This document shows positions 26,124-36,901 of a stretch of 64,000 nucleotides of DNA, piece after piece. The translations under genes were made by a program, and so were the position numbers. The notes beneath the pieces were generated by a model, which had not been told where the DNA came from, ran no database searches, and saw nothing but the letters and a program-made list of their open reading frames with translations. This DNA comes from JAKAVN01 sp963796565 (GTDB taxonomy: Bacteria > Desulfobacterota > Binatia > Binatales > Binataceae). The stretch is taken from the NCBI GenBank assembly GCA_963796565.1, contig CAWCMA010000001.1, positions 124,001-188,000 of the forward strand, written 5' to 3'. The stretch's first letter is position 1, and every line of letters begins with the position of its first letter.

Positions 26124-27146
26124 TCAGAGTCCCGCCAGATGCGGCCGCACTTCGCTCGCGAACAGCTCCAGCGAGCGGCGCGACTTGGCCGGATCCATCC
26201 CGGGCAGCGGCGTCGCCATGATGAAATGCGTGCACGCGTACTGGCGGCTGAAAGCCTTGAACTTCGCGATACACTCGGCCGGCGTCCCGACCATCATGTG
26301 CTCGGCATAGGGCGAGGTGCGCAGGTCCTCGGGGCGTCGCAACTCCCATACCGCCTTGTCGCCGGCGACGTCGTTGGCTTCGCCCAGCCACTGCGCGTAC
26401 TCGCCCATCATGTAGTGCAGATGGTCCTGCACGTCGTGCCAGGCGCGGTCGGCCGATTCGGCGACGTACACGACGCGTAGCTGTGCGATCGAAAATTTCG
26501 CAGGATCGCGCCCGAGCAACTTGAGTTCATCGCGGTACGGTATCGCGGGGTCGGGCCCGATCGTGGCGAGCAGATGATGGCCCAGCCGGGCGGCGCGGCG
26601 GGCGGCCTTATCGGTCCGCGCGCCGATCCAGATGGGCGGATGGGGCTGTTGCACAGGCTTGGGATGGAGCGACATAGCCTCGACCTGGTTGAACTTGCCC
26701 TCGAAGGTGACCTGCTCGTCGGTCCACAGCCGCCGGATAAGTTCGACGCCTTCGGCCAGCCGCGCCGAGCGCTCGGGCCGCGGAAGCTTGAAGGCCGCGA
26801 ACTCCTCGGCCCGGTAGCCCTGTCCGATGCCGAGGTCGAAGCGCCCGTTGGACAGGATATCGACGCAGGTGGCGTCTTCGGCGACGCGCACCGGGTTATG
26901 AAACGGCAACAGCAGCACGAACGTCCCGATGCGGATTTTCTTGGTCCGCGCGGCGATCGCCGCGGCGGTCGGCAGCACAGCGGGGTTGTAGCCGTCGTCG
27001 ACGAAATGATGCTCGGTCAGCCACACGTTGTCGTAGCCGAGCTCGTCGAGCATCGCGGCCTGATCGAGTACCGCGGCGTACAACTCCGTGTAAGGACGCC
27101 GCCACTGTTTTGGATTGCGAAAGTCGTACATCACGCCGAACTTCAT
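26124..27146 (-). CDS. LLM class flavin-dependent oxidoreductase
   Basis: The 340-residue luciferase-like enzyme starts at MKFGVMYDFRNPKQW, where the family begins; the open frame continues 39 codons upstream into the repeat array. Conserved parts are YDNVWLTEHHFVDDGYNP, IGTFVLLLPFHNPVRVAEDA, GRFDLGIGQGYRAEEF and HPPIWIGARTDKAARRAARLG. The EHHF and GIGQG motifs place it nearer bacterial-luciferase/alkanal-type members than its neighbour. It probably forms an operon with the downstream LLM gene. The electron donor (FMNH2 or F420H2) cannot be read from sequence. Confidence 0.87.
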   Translation of the reverse strand: MKFGVMYDFRNPKQWRRPYTELYAAVLDQAAMLDELGYDNVWLTEHHFVDDGYNPAVLPTAAAIAARTKKIRIGTFVLLLPFHNPVRVAEDATCVDILSNGRFDLGIGQGYRAEEFAAFKLPRPERSARLAEGVELIRRLWTDEQVTFEGKFNQVEAMSLHPKPVQQPHPPIWIGARTDKAARRAARLGHHLLATIGPDPAIPYRDELKLLGRDPAKFSIAQLRVVYVAESADRAWHDVQDHLHYMMGEYAQWLGEANDVAGDKAVWELRRPEDLRTSPYAEHMMVGTPAECIAKFKAFSRQYACTHFIMATPLPGMDPAKSRRSLELFASEVRPHLAGL

Positions 27147-27220
27147 CGCTTGCCCTCCGTCTTGAGACTTGACTGTCGCGGGCCCACGATTCACGCTGGC
27201 GCGCGCGCCGGGCCGCATAG

Positions 27221-27317
27221 GTACCGCATCCTGCCAAGTACGGAATCCTGCCAAGTACCGCATCTTGTCAGGCAGCGCCCGGGTACCACATCTTTGTCGG
27301 GTACCGCATCTTGTCTA
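27221..27317. repeat. Five-copy 17-bp direct repeat array
   Basis: Five imperfect copies of GTACCGCATCYTGYCAA: 27221-27237, 27238-27254 and 27255-27271 in strict tandem, then 27283-27300 (one base longer) and 27301-27317. The array sits in the roughly 310-base divergent gap between the LLM gene and a small membrane-protein gene. The units are not palindromic. It could be an operator array for a repeat-binding regulator or a simple minisatellite; nothing else is visible in this gap. Confidence 0.8.
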
Positions 27318-27458
27318 GACTTTATTGCGTCATGAGGCAAAGGCTTTTTGATCTGGACGGCGAGCCGGGCTATCGCTCGAGTCCGCAGGCGCTGAAGTCC
27401 GGCCCCGCCGCTTGCGCCCCGCCGCGCAGTGGAGCATAAAACATCGACAGGAAAGAAC

Positions 27459-27896
27459 GTGGCAATCGTTATTCCGCTCCAGCGCCGGCGACCGTCAAGG
27501 GTCCCGGCAAACCCGTATTCGGCAGAGGCGTTCTGGCGCAAATCGATGGTGCCGGCGTCGATTGGAATGGGCGTCATCATCGTGGCGGCCGTGGCGACGC
27601 TGGGTATCGGGGTGAAGACCGGATGGCTTGGCCAAGATTCCTCGAAGTGGGTGCTGGTTGCGGCTCTGGTGTCGATTATCGGGTTGACCAAGATCGTCAT
27701 CGCCAACATGTTTTTCTTTCTCCTGATGCAGGACGACGCGCGCCTGGATCCGCCGCCGGCGCCGCCTCCGCCGACGCCCGGAACACGGGTTGAACGGCAG
27801 ACGCGTCCGTTGCGGATACCTCCGCGGGCGATTTCCGCACGGCCGCGGCGCGTGCCCGGCCGTCGCAGACGGGCTGCGAATCTGCGCGCCGATTAG
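27459..27896 (+). CDS. Small two-helix membrane protein
   Basis: The 145-residue hypothetical protein starts at a GTG (27459) after AGGAAAG; an earlier GTG at 27429 is in frame but lacks a ribosome site. Two transmembrane helices (about residues 27-48 and 58-85) are flanked by a basic N-terminus. The C-terminal tail begins with proline stretches (PPPAPPPPTP) and becomes very Arg-rich, as expected for a cytoplasmic nucleic-acid- or lipid-contacting tail. No family is recognised. It is divergent from the LLM pair across the repeat array. Confidence 0.5.
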   Translation: MAIVIPLQRRRPSRVPANPYSAEAFWRKSMVPASIGMGVIIVAAVATLGIGVKTGWLGQDSSKWVLVAALVSIIGLTKIVIANMFFFLLMQDDARLDPPPAPPPPTPGTRVERQTRPLRIPPRAISARPRRVPGRRRRAANLRAD

Positions 27897-27994
27897 CGCC
27901 GTCGGTCGCGCAGGCGCGTCGGTTCCGTGATCCTCGGGCAGGAGATTTTAGTGCAGGAGCACTTCGTGCAGCCGCCTCAGCGCCGTGGTTTACG

Positions 27995-29275
27995 ATGACC
28001 GTCGAATTGCAAGCCGAAAAGCTCGATCTGGCACGCTATATCCAGGCGGGCGATACCGTGGTCTGGGCGCAGGGGGCGGCCGAGCCGCTGACGCTGTCGG
28101 AAGCGCTGGTCGCGCAGCGCCACGCGATCGGGCCCATCACGCTTTTTCTCGGTCCCGGGTACTCGGAGACTCTGCAGCCGGAACATGCCGATCGCTTGAG
28201 GTTTCTCGGGATGAGCGCGATCGGAACGCGGCGGCGCCTGGTCGACGCGGGCGTGCTGCGCCTCATCCCGCTGCAGCTTTCCGATGTCGAGACGCTATTC
28301 GATACCGGCATCCTCAAATGCGACGTGCTGATGCTCCATCTGAGCCCGCCCGCCGAGAGCGGCGGCGAGTACAGCATGGGGTTGGTGAACGATTATCTGA
28401 AGATCGCGATGCGCCGGGCGCGCATGGTGATTGCCCAGGTCAACGATCGCCTGCCGTGGACCTACGCGAACGAGCCGCTCGATATGAAGCGGGTCGATTA
28501 CATCGTGCGCAGTTCGCGGCCGCCGCTGGAGCAATCGACGCGCGTGCCGAGCGAGGTCGATAAAAAGATCGCCCGGCAGGTCGCGGACCTGGTGCCCGAC
28601 GGGGCGGTTATCCAGATGGGAATCGGCGCGATGCCGAGCGCGATCCTGGATTCACTGCATGGCCATCGACGGCTCGGGCTGCATTCGGGGATGTTCACCG
28701 ACGCCGTGGTGGACCTGATTAAGTCGGGCGCGGTGACTAACGAGACCAAGCCGTTCGACCGTGATGCAAGCATCACCGGGACGTTGTTGGGCACGCGCAA
28801 GCTGTACGACTTCGCGCATCGCAATCCGGCGCTGCGCCTCGTGCCGCTCAGCATCACGCACAACGTCGAACTGCTGGCGCGAATCGACGGATTCGTCTCG
28901 CTCAATTCCGCGATCGAAGTCGACTTAAGCGGTCAGGTCAACGCCGAGGTCGCCGGCGGAACTTATATCGGCGCGGTGGGCGGCCAGGTCGACTACGTGC
29001 GCGCGGCGCGGCGCTCGCGGGGCGGAAAATCGATAATAGCGCTGCCGGCAACGGCACGCGGTGGCACGGTCAGCCGAATCGCGGCTTCGCTGACCGAATC
29101 GGTGGTCACCACGGCGCGCTCCGACGTCGATATCGTGGTCACCGAGTACGGCGCGGCCCACCTGCGCGGCATCAGCCTGGAGGAACGCGCGCGGCGGCTG
29201 ATCGCGATCGCCCATCCGAACTTTCGCGAGCCGCTCGAGCGCCATGCGCGTGCAACTTTCGGCCCGATCTATTAG
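27995..29275 (+). CDS. Acetyl-CoA hydrolase/transferase family CoA-transferase
   Basis: The 426-residue protein belongs to the family of 4-hydroxybutyrate, acetate:succinate and itaconate CoA-transferases. Recognisable parts are GDTVVWAQGAAEPLTL at the N-terminus, VPDGAVIQMGIGAMPSAIL, and the catalytic-glutamate region VSLNSAIEVDLSGQVNAE near residues 302-319. Glycine-rich TYIGAVGGQVDYVRAA and the C-terminal EYGAAHLRGISLEERARRLI also fit. It moves CoA from a donor thioester to a carboxylic acid. It opens a plus-strand run with LLM, acetoacetyl-CoA synthetase, MaoC and CitE-like genes, so its acceptor is probably an acid degraded by that pathway. Confidence 0.87.
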   Translation: MTVELQAEKLDLARYIQAGDTVVWAQGAAEPLTLSEALVAQRHAIGPITLFLGPGYSETLQPEHADRLRFLGMSAIGTRRRLVDAGVLRLIPLQLSDVETLFDTGILKCDVLMLHLSPPAESGGEYSMGLVNDYLKIAMRRARMVIAQVNDRLPWTYANEPLDMKRVDYIVRSSRPPLEQSTRVPSEVDKKIARQVADLVPDGAVIQMGIGAMPSAILDSLHGHRRLGLHSGMFTDAVVDLIKSGAVTNETKPFDRDASITGTLLGTRKLYDFAHRNPALRLVPLSITHNVELLARIDGFVSLNSAIEVDLSGQVNAEVAGGTYIGAVGGQVDYVRAARRSRGGKSIIALPATARGGTVSRIAASLTESVVTTARSDVDIVVTEYGAAHLRGISLEERARRLIAIAHPNFREPLERHARATFGPIY

Positions 29276-29346
29276 CCCGGATTTACCTGGCGCGATCTAT
29301 TTACGCGATTTATTCAGATGACGAGTCAGCGGCGAGGCATGCGCTC

Positions 29347-30198
29347 ATGAAATTTGGCACCTTCATCACCAAGCAGAGCGGCGAAGCGATCGCTACCGAC
29401 GTGCGCCACGCCGAGCAACTGGGCTTCGAGTCGGCCTGGATCGCCGAACATCTGATCATGCCCGTGAAGCAGGACTCGGTGTATCCGTACTCGGCCGACG
29501 GCCGGTTTCTCGTGCGGCCCGACGCGCCGTTTCACGATCCGCTGCTGGTGCTCGCCTACGTCGCCGCGCTGACCACCAAGATTCGCCTCGCGACCGGCAT
29601 TTTCGTCCTGCCGCTGCGCAACGCCTTTACCACCGCCAAAGCGATCGCGACGCTCGACAACTTGAGCCACGGCCGCGTCACCTTTGGCGTCGGCATCGGA
29701 TGGCTCAAGGAGGAGTTCGAGGCGGTCGGGATGAAGTTCGAGGACCGTGCGCTGCGCACCCGTGAGTACCTGGAGTTGATGATCGAGCTGTGGAGCAAGA
29801 GCGATCCGATCTACAAGGGCAAGACGATTGCGACCCAGGGGATGAAGTTCATGCCCAAGACCGTCCAGCAGCCGCATCCGCCGATAGTTTTCGGTGGCAC
29901 CAGCGAGCCCGCGCTCAAGCGCACGGTCAGGCTGGGCGACGGATGGTACGGGATTGCGCACGGCCTCGATGAGGCGCGCACGCAGATTGCGCATCTGCGC
30001 GAATACGCGCGCGCGGCCGAGCGCACGCGGCCGATCGAAATCACGCTGAGCCTGCGCACCGGCAAGCCGCTCACCACCGACGACGTGCGCCGGATGGCCG
30101 AATTGGGCGTCGATCGCACGCTTGCGGGGCTTCCGATCAAAGCGCTCGAGGGCGCGGAGCTCGAGCGCTTCCGCGCCGAAATCATCGACAAGGTGTAG
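29347..30198 (+). CDS. LLM class (probably F420-dependent) oxidoreductase
   Basis: The third luciferase-like enzyme of the window has 283 residues. MKFGTFITKQSG, ESAWIAEHLIMP, RLATGIFVLPLRNAFTTAKA, GRVTFGVGIGWLKEEFEAVG and HPPIVFGGTSEPALKRTVRLGD are typical of the short F420-dependent TIGR03619-like group. It is encoded between the CoA-transferase and the acetoacetyl-CoA synthetase with a 5-base gap to the latter, so it belongs to the same operon and may oxidise or reduce a pathway intermediate. Cofactor use is inference from family resemblance. Confidence 0.87.
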   Translation: MKFGTFITKQSGEAIATDVRHAEQLGFESAWIAEHLIMPVKQDSVYPYSADGRFLVRPDAPFHDPLLVLAYVAALTTKIRLATGIFVLPLRNAFTTAKAIATLDNLSHGRVTFGVGIGWLKEEFEAVGMKFEDRALRTREYLELMIELWSKSDPIYKGKTIATQGMKFMPKTVQQPHPPIVFGGTSEPALKRTVRLGDGWYGIAHGLDEARTQIAHLREYARAAERTRPIEITLSLRTGKPLTTDDVRRMAELGVDRTLAGLPIKALEGAELERFRAEIIDKV

Positions 30199-30203
30199 CG
30201 CCG

Positions 30204-32222
<2,019 letters not shown>

Positions 32223-32240
32223 CAGCCAGGAGATGCAGCA

Positions 32241-32504
32241 ATGACCCGTGAAGAAGCCATCCAGTACGTGTCTTTTCAAATGGACGACGCGCACGACCGG
32301 CGAGAGGCTATGCCAAGCGATGTTACTTCGGATGATCGCCTGGTGGGCTTTCACCAGGATCTCGAGACGGTTTTTGTAGCGGTTCGCAGCCATCTTCCGG
32401 GAGTTAAGCTGAATGATGAGGTTGCGAAAAACCTGGCGCGCGACTACTTGACGGAGATCGGCTGGTTTGGCGAGGAATCGCTCGAGGCGACTTTCGTCTT
32501 CTAG
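32241..32504 (+). CDS. Small hypothetical protein in the acyl-CoA operon
   Basis: The 87-residue acidic, soluble protein (MTREEAIQYVSFQMDD...) has a clear AGGAG ribosome site seven bases before the ATG, 18 bases after aacS. It is mostly helical by composition with no signal peptide, cysteines or known motif. I do not recognise a family. Its spacing suggests co-translation with aacS. Confidence 0.5.
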   Translation: MTREEAIQYVSFQMDDAHDRREAMPSDVTSDDRLVGFHQDLETVFVAVRSHLPGVKLNDEVAKNLARDYLTEIGWFGEESLEATFVF

Positions 32505-32676
32505 AAGTTTATCGCTGCTCGAAACACATCGGAACCGCTATTTGACAGCGTTCAATGTTCCGGTCGGGGTTCGGCGCACGGCTGGTTGCGCGGGCGTGCC
32601 TGGTCTATGATTCGGAGCGCCCGCGCCGAGCGCGCCGGGCCAAAACTCGCGCATATTCGCGTTGGGAGCGATCACG

Positions 32677-33129
32677 ATGGGTAAGTATTTCGAAGAGTTC
32701 AAAGTCGGCGAAACGTTTCAGCATCAGCCCGGCCGCACGGTCACCGAGACCGACAACCTGCTGATAACGACGCTCACGATGAACGTGCAGCCGCTGCATC
32801 TGGACGCCGAGTTCGGCAAAAAGGCCGAGTTCGGGCAAATCCTGGTCAACTCGATCTTCACCCTCGGTGTGACGGTCGGCCTTTCGGTCGGCGACCTCAC
32901 GCTCGGCACCACGGTCGGCAACCTGGGTTTCGAGAAGGTTGAATTTCCCAAGCCCGTGTTCATCGGTGACACGCTTTACGCCGAGAGCGAGGTGCTGGAG
33001 ACGCGGCCGTCGAAGTCGCATCCCAACTGGGGCATCGTGATCCTCGAGCATCGCGCGCGCAACCAGCGCAATGAGACCGTGATGCGCTGCAAGCGGGCGG
33101 CGATGATGCTGCGCAAGCCCAACAAGTAG
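32677..33129 (+). CDS. MaoC-family hydratase
   Basis: The 150-residue single hot-dog-fold protein carries the MaoC hydratase-2 region: GRTVTETDNLLITTLTMN, then QPLHLDAEFGKKAEFGQILVNSIFTLG, where the conserved Asp/His pair of the active site is expected. The C-terminal half has FIGDTLYAESEVLETRPSKS. Start ATG 32677 after GGGAGCG. Enzymes of this type hydrate enoyl-CoA thioesters, for example mesaconyl-, itaconyl- or crotonyl-CoA. It directly precedes a CitE-like lyase gene, a pairing seen in pathways where a hydroxyacyl-CoA is made and then cleaved. Confidence 0.88.
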   Translation: MGKYFEEFKVGETFQHQPGRTVTETDNLLITTLTMNVQPLHLDAEFGKKAEFGQILVNSIFTLGVTVGLSVGDLTLGTTVGNLGFEKVEFPKPVFIGDTLYAESEVLETRPSKSHPNWGIVILEHRARNQRNETVMRCKRAAMMLRKPNK

Positions 33130-33147
33130 CCGATTGGAGTAGCCGCT

Positions 33148-34038
33148 ATGGAAACGCTGCGCCGCGCCGTGCATTTCGTGCCGGGCGCCAATGACAAGAT
33201 GCTGGCCAAGTCGATCGATCTACCGGCCGACGCGCTGGTGCTCGACCTGGAGGACTCGGTCACGCCCGACAACAAGGCCGCCGCGCGCAAGACGGTCACC
33301 GAGTGGCTGCGGAAGGTCGACTTCAAGGGCCGCGAGCGGATGGTGCGGATGAATCCGCTGGATACGCCGTGGGGAGTCGCGGATCTCGAGGCCACGATGG
33401 CTGGGCGGCCGGATTCCTACATGGTGCCCAAGGTGCGGAGCTTCGCGGACGTTGAAAAGGTCGATTCGATCTTGAGCGGACTCGAGAAGCAATACGGCTA
33501 CCCCGAGCGTGGGGTCAAGCTGCTGTTGCTCGCGACCGAGACGCCGCAGGGCTTGCTCAACATCAAGGACCTCGGCCTGCATCCGCGCGTCGACAGCATG
33601 TCGTGGGGCGCCGAGGATCTTTCGGCGGCGATCGGCGCGCGGCGCAATCGCGACGATCGTGGCGAGTTCCTAGAAGTCTTTCGTTACGCGCGGATCATGA
33701 CGCTGCTCGCCGCGACCGCGGCCGCGGTGCAGCCGATTGATACGGTTTTCGTCAATATCAAGGATCCCGACGGATGCCGCCGCGATTGTATCGAGGGCGC
33801 CTGGATGGGCTTCACCGGCAAGATCACGATCCATCCAAGTCAGATCGAAATCGTCAACGAGGTTTTTTCACCCTCGAAACAGGAGATCGCAGACGCCGAG
33901 GAACTGCTCGCGGCGTTCGAGGAAAACAGCAAAGCGGGGCGGATGGCGTTCACCTTTCGCGGCGAGATGGTTGACGTGCCGCATCTGACGCGCGCGCGCC
34001 GCGTGCTGGAGGTGGCCCGCCGCACGGGCTGGCGCTGA
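33148..34038 (+). CDS. CitE-like CoA-ester lyase (HpcH/HpaI family)
   Basis: The 296-residue TIM-barrel lyase carries the family motifs FVPGANDKMLAKS, ADALVLDLEDSVTPDNKAAAR (metal and substrate site), LLATETPQGLLNI (metal-binding Glu), SMSWGAEDLSAAIGA, and GFTGKITIHPSQIEIVNEVFSP. Members cleave malyl-, methylmalyl- or citramalyl-CoA to glyoxylate or pyruvate plus an acyl-CoA. Encoded 18 bases after the MaoC gene, so the pair should hydrate and then split a branched or C5 CoA ester. The exact substrate cannot be read. It closes the plus-strand operon. Confidence 0.9.
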   Translation: METLRRAVHFVPGANDKMLAKSIDLPADALVLDLEDSVTPDNKAAARKTVTEWLRKVDFKGRERMVRMNPLDTPWGVADLEATMAGRPDSYMVPKVRSFADVEKVDSILSGLEKQYGYPERGVKLLLLATETPQGLLNIKDLGLHPRVDSMSWGAEDLSAAIGARRNRDDRGEFLEVFRYARIMTLLAATAAAVQPIDTVFVNIKDPDGCRRDCIEGAWMGFTGKITIHPSQIEIVNEVFSPSKQEIADAEELLAAFEENSKAGRMAFTFRGEMVDVPHLTRARRVLEVARRTGWR

Positions 34039-34127
34039 GTTCGCTGATGATCAAGGAGTGAAGAGAATGACGAGGAAGCGCGCAAAACCAGAAATTCGGC
34101 GCTTCCTCGATTGACCCCCACCTCAAT

Positions 34128-34150
34128 CCTCCCCCAAAACGCGGGGGAGG
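34128..34150. terminator. GC-rich hairpin between convergent genes
   Basis: A perfect 8-bp stem CCTCCCCC/GGGGGAGG with loop AAAACGC lies 90 bases after the lyase gene and 40 bases before the end of the convergent ThDP enzyme. There is no T-run, so it may be a bidirectional weak terminator or a REP-like element. Confidence 0.5.
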
Positions 34151-34190
34151 AGGTCAGAACTTGGCCCCACGCTCTCGCTGTTTCAGTTCT

Positions 34191-35822
34191 TCAATATCCC
34201 GCAAAGCCCATGTCAGTCGTCGCCTGCGCTTCGGGGTCGGTGCAGACGTTGACCAGCGCGGGCTTGCCGCTCTTGAACGCGCGCTCGATCGCGCCGCGGA
34301 TGCCCTCGGGCTTCTCGACGAACTCGCCGTAGCCGCCGAGCGCTTCGACCATCTTGTCGTAGCGCTGCCATCCCAACTCGCGGCCGACCGTGCCGCCGGT
34401 CTGGCGCGAGGTGAAGCCCGCGTTGTTCGACATCACCACCACGATCGGAAGCTGGTGGCGAATCGCCGTGTCCATCTCCATCCCGTTCCAGCCGAACGCG
34501 CCGTCGCCTGAGAGCACCAGCACCGGCGCCTCGGGCTTGGCGACCTTGGCGCCGATTCCGAACGGGACGCCGACGCCCATGCAACCGTGTGGTCCCGCAT
34601 TGAGGCTGCATCCGGCCTGGTAGATCGGAATCGACTGGCGCGCGAAGTTCAGAATCTCGTGGCCGTCGACGATCAGGATGGTGTCGCGCGAGATCACGTC
34701 GCGGACCTCGCGGCACAGGCGCAATGGATGAATCGGCACGGCGTCGGAATGGAGCAGCGGCGCCGAGCGCTCCTGGTTGGAGCGATGCTTGGCGCTGAGC
34801 TGCGCGACCCACGTGCTCTCGTGATGCGCCTCGAAGCGGCCGTCGGCCTCCTCGGTCAATTGGCGCAGCACCAGCTTGGCGTCGCCGATGATGCCGACCT
34901 CGACGCCGCGGTTGTGGCCGATCTCGCGTCCGTCGAGGTTGACGCTGATGAAACGGGCGTTGGGCGAAAATCGCGGCGCACGCAGAAACGAGAGCATCGA
35001 GTTCGCCCGCGCTCCCACCACCAGCACCACGTCGGCCTCGCGAAACGCCATCGAGCGCGCGCCCGGAAACGAGCGCGGATGATCTTCAGCAATTACGCCG
35101 CGGCCCTGCGGCGTGGTGTAAAACGGCAGCCCGGTGCTTTCGATGAAGTCGCGTAGTTCGGCGGATGCGCCCGACCACAACACGCCGCTGCCGGTGACGA
35201 CGATCGGGCGCTGGGCCGCGGCGAGCAACTCGATCGCGCGTTCCACCTGCACGGGGTCGCCGGCGGGCCGGCTCTCGACGCGGTAGTTGGCAGGAAACAG
35301 AAGTTTTTCGTCGTCGACCTTGTGATTGAGAATATCGCCGGGCAGGTCGAGGTAGACCGGGCCCTTTTTGGCGTCGAGCGCCTCACGAAACGCGACGCTG
35401 ATGTACTCCGGGATGCGGCTCGCCATGTCGACCCGGTAAGCCGCTTTCACCACCGGTTTCATGATCGCGACCTGGTCCATCTCCTGGAAGGCGTCGAGCG
35501 TCGTCGCGCGCATCGGCGCCGAACCGCCGATCGCGACTATCGGTGTGGCGTCGGCCCACGCGTTGGCCAATCCCGTGAGCGCGTTAGCTGTGCCGGGACC
35601 CGAGGGCGTGATGCAGATGCCGGGCTTGCCGGTGACGCGTGCGTACGCGTGCGCCATCATCGCCGCCGCCTGTTCGTGGCGCACGTAGATGCCCTTCATC
35701 CCGAGGTCGAGGCACGCGCCGGCAGTGCCGCTGGTCGGCCCACCCATCATGAAAAAGATCGTGTCGACGTTTTCGTTTTTGAAGCAGCGCGCGATTACCT
35801 GCTCGCCCCTGATGATTGCCAT
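34191..35822 (-). CDS. Thiamine-diphosphate-dependent enzyme (acetolactate synthase / oxalyl-CoA decarboxylase / 2-hydroxyacyl-CoA lyase type)
   Basis: The 543-residue protein has the three-domain ThDP layout. The N-terminal PYR domain contains the catalytic glutamate in YVRHEQAAAMMAHAYAR and PSGPGTANALTGLANAWAD. The middle domain is NAD/FAD-like. The C-terminal PP domain has the ThDP signature GDGAFGWNGMEMDTAIRH to VVMSNN. It begins MAIIRGEQVIARCFKNE, closer to oxalyl-CoA decarboxylase and hydroxyacyl-CoA lyases than to true acetolactate synthase (no regulatory subunit nearby). The substrate is not resolved. Facing the acyl-CoA operon, it may act on a 2-hydroxyacyl-CoA or 2-oxo acid from that pathway. 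Confidence 0.87.
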   Translation of the reverse strand: MAIIRGEQVIARCFKNENVDTIFFMMGGPTSGTAGACLDLGMKGIYVRHEQAAAMMAHAYARVTGKPGICITPSGPGTANALTGLANAWADATPIVAIGGSAPMRATTLDAFQEMDQVAIMKPVVKAAYRVDMASRIPEYISVAFREALDAKKGPVYLDLPGDILNHKVDDEKLLFPANYRVESRPAGDPVQVERAIELLAAAQRPIVVTGSGVLWSGASAELRDFIESTGLPFYTTPQGRGVIAEDHPRSFPGARSMAFREADVVLVVGARANSMLSFLRAPRFSPNARFISVNLDGREIGHNRGVEVGIIGDAKLVLRQLTEEADGRFEAHHESTWVAQLSAKHRSNQERSAPLLHSDAVPIHPLRLCREVRDVISRDTILIVDGHEILNFARQSIPIYQAGCSLNAGPHGCMGVGVPFGIGAKVAKPEAPVLVLSGDGAFGWNGMEMDTAIRHQLPIVVVMSNNAGFTSRQTGGTVGRELGWQRYDKMVEALGGYGEFVEKPEGIRGAIERAFKSGKPALVNVCTDPEAQATTDMGFAGY

Positions 35823-35895
35823 ATCGGTGATGCTCTCCTCGTTGGCCTCGCGAATGGTTGGAGCAACAGAGCCGCCGTCCTGTCAAGAGCGATGC

Positions 35896-35926
35896 GCGTG
35901 AGGGCGAGCAACAGGTACGCTCACGC
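35896..35926. repeat. 7-bp inverted repeat downstream of HvfC/BufC-type gene
   Basis: GCGTGAG (35896-35902) and CTCACGC (35920-35926) are separated by 17 bases, between the end of the DUF2063 gene and the start of the ThDP gene. It could be a weak terminator for the first or an operator for the second. Confidence 0.3.
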
Positions 35927-35963
35927 TCTCGCGCGCTGCGACTAAAGGCGCGCGTCGGCCGGG

Positions 35964-36836
35964 TTACTGGTTCGCCAGGACGAGCAAGCCCTCGTCAAGC
36001 CATCGCGCCAGCAGCCGGTTGATAAGCGCAACGGCGTCATCGTCGCCGCGAACCGTAGCAATCACTTCGCATATCGTCGCGAAACTTGCCCCGGCGCTCG
36101 CCAGTTCGAGCGCGGCGCGCTCGGCGCGCTCCAACGCGCGATAGTGGACCCGGGAGTTGCGCCGCCACACCAGCACGCTGACCGGCGCGCGCGCGGGCTC
36201 GCCAAGGACGTGCTCGCTATCGCCCGTGGCGTCTTCGACTTCGCGCAAAAGCTCGTCCACGCGCCATTCGCAATCGACGATCGCCAACGCCGGATGCGTT
36301 CGCATCACGAGCGCCGGCCAATCATCAGGCGCGACCGCGCGCATTACCTCGGCGTTCAATGGTTCGGCTTCCGCGGCATGGAAGACCTCGACCAGCGTCC
36401 GCTCCAGCCGAGCCAGATCGCAGATGAACGGCCATCGCTCGCGCGTCGGATGATGGCTCAGGAACTCGGCCAGATGGCGGCCGGCATAGGAAATCGAAGG
36501 TTCGGTCGGCGGGTACTCGATAAGGTAGCCGGTGACCAGGTTGTGAAAATTGTCGGCGCCGAGCGTTGCAAGCGTAGCCGGGAAATCCTCTTTCAGGCAG
36601 TCGAGGATGCGGTAGAAGTAGGCGTTTGCGTAGATCTCGAGACGCTCGGTCGCCGAGAGACGATCGTCGCTCTCAATTAGATCTTCCAGATCTTTTAAAT
36701 CACCGAGCATGGTCGGCCCAAGCGCGCGTTCGGCGACCAAGCCGGCGGCCACGCCCTCGGGCGCGGTTATCAGTCGGTAAAGCAGCGCCTGGAGATTCTT
36801 GAGATCGGGGTTTGTGAGATTTTGGCCCACCGGCAT
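35964..36836 (-). CDS. HvfC/BufC (DUF2063) N-terminal domain protein
   Basis: From MPVGQNLTNPDL the protein is 290 residues. The DUF2063 N-terminal helical domain is recognisable: NLQALLYRLITAPEG, then RLEIYANAYFYRILDCLKEDFPATLATLG, NFHNLVTGYLIEYPPTEPSISYAG. This domain belongs to HvfC/BufC, partners of DUF692 (BufB/HvfB) enzymes that make modified metal-binding peptides. Here neither a DUF692 gene nor a small Cys-rich precursor is adjacent, so the role is open. The frame extends 85 codons upstream but overlaps the divergent gene; I reject that extension. Confidence 0.78.
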   Translation of the reverse strand: MPVGQNLTNPDLKNLQALLYRLITAPEGVAAGLVAERALGPTMLGDLKDLEDLIESDDRLSATERLEIYANAYFYRILDCLKEDFPATLATLGADNFHNLVTGYLIEYPPTEPSISYAGRHLAEFLSHHPTRERWPFICDLARLERTLVEVFHAAEAEPLNAEVMRAVAPDDWPALVMRTHPALAIVDCEWRVDELLREVEDATGDSEHVLGEPARAPVSVLVWRRNSRVHYRALERAERAALELASAGASFATICEVIATVRGDDDAVALINRLLARWLDEGLLVLANQ

Positions 36837-36864
36837 ATCATCGGAGGATTCCTGGTGCGCGCGC

Positions 36865-36901
36865 AAGGAGTTCGCGATGGGCAAAGGGAGTTCGCTATGG
36901 G
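36865..36901 (+). promoter_or_regulatory. Duplicated ribosome site and start codon with a nine-codon leader
   Basis: AAGGAGTTCGCGATGGG (36865-36881) is followed at once by a near copy, AGGGAGTTCGCTATGGG (ending 36901). The second ATG is the start of the glutathionyl-hydroquinone reductase. The first ATG (36877) opens a nine-codon frame that stops at the TGA at 36904-36906, overlapping the real start in another frame, so it could couple or tune translation. Confidence 0.55.
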
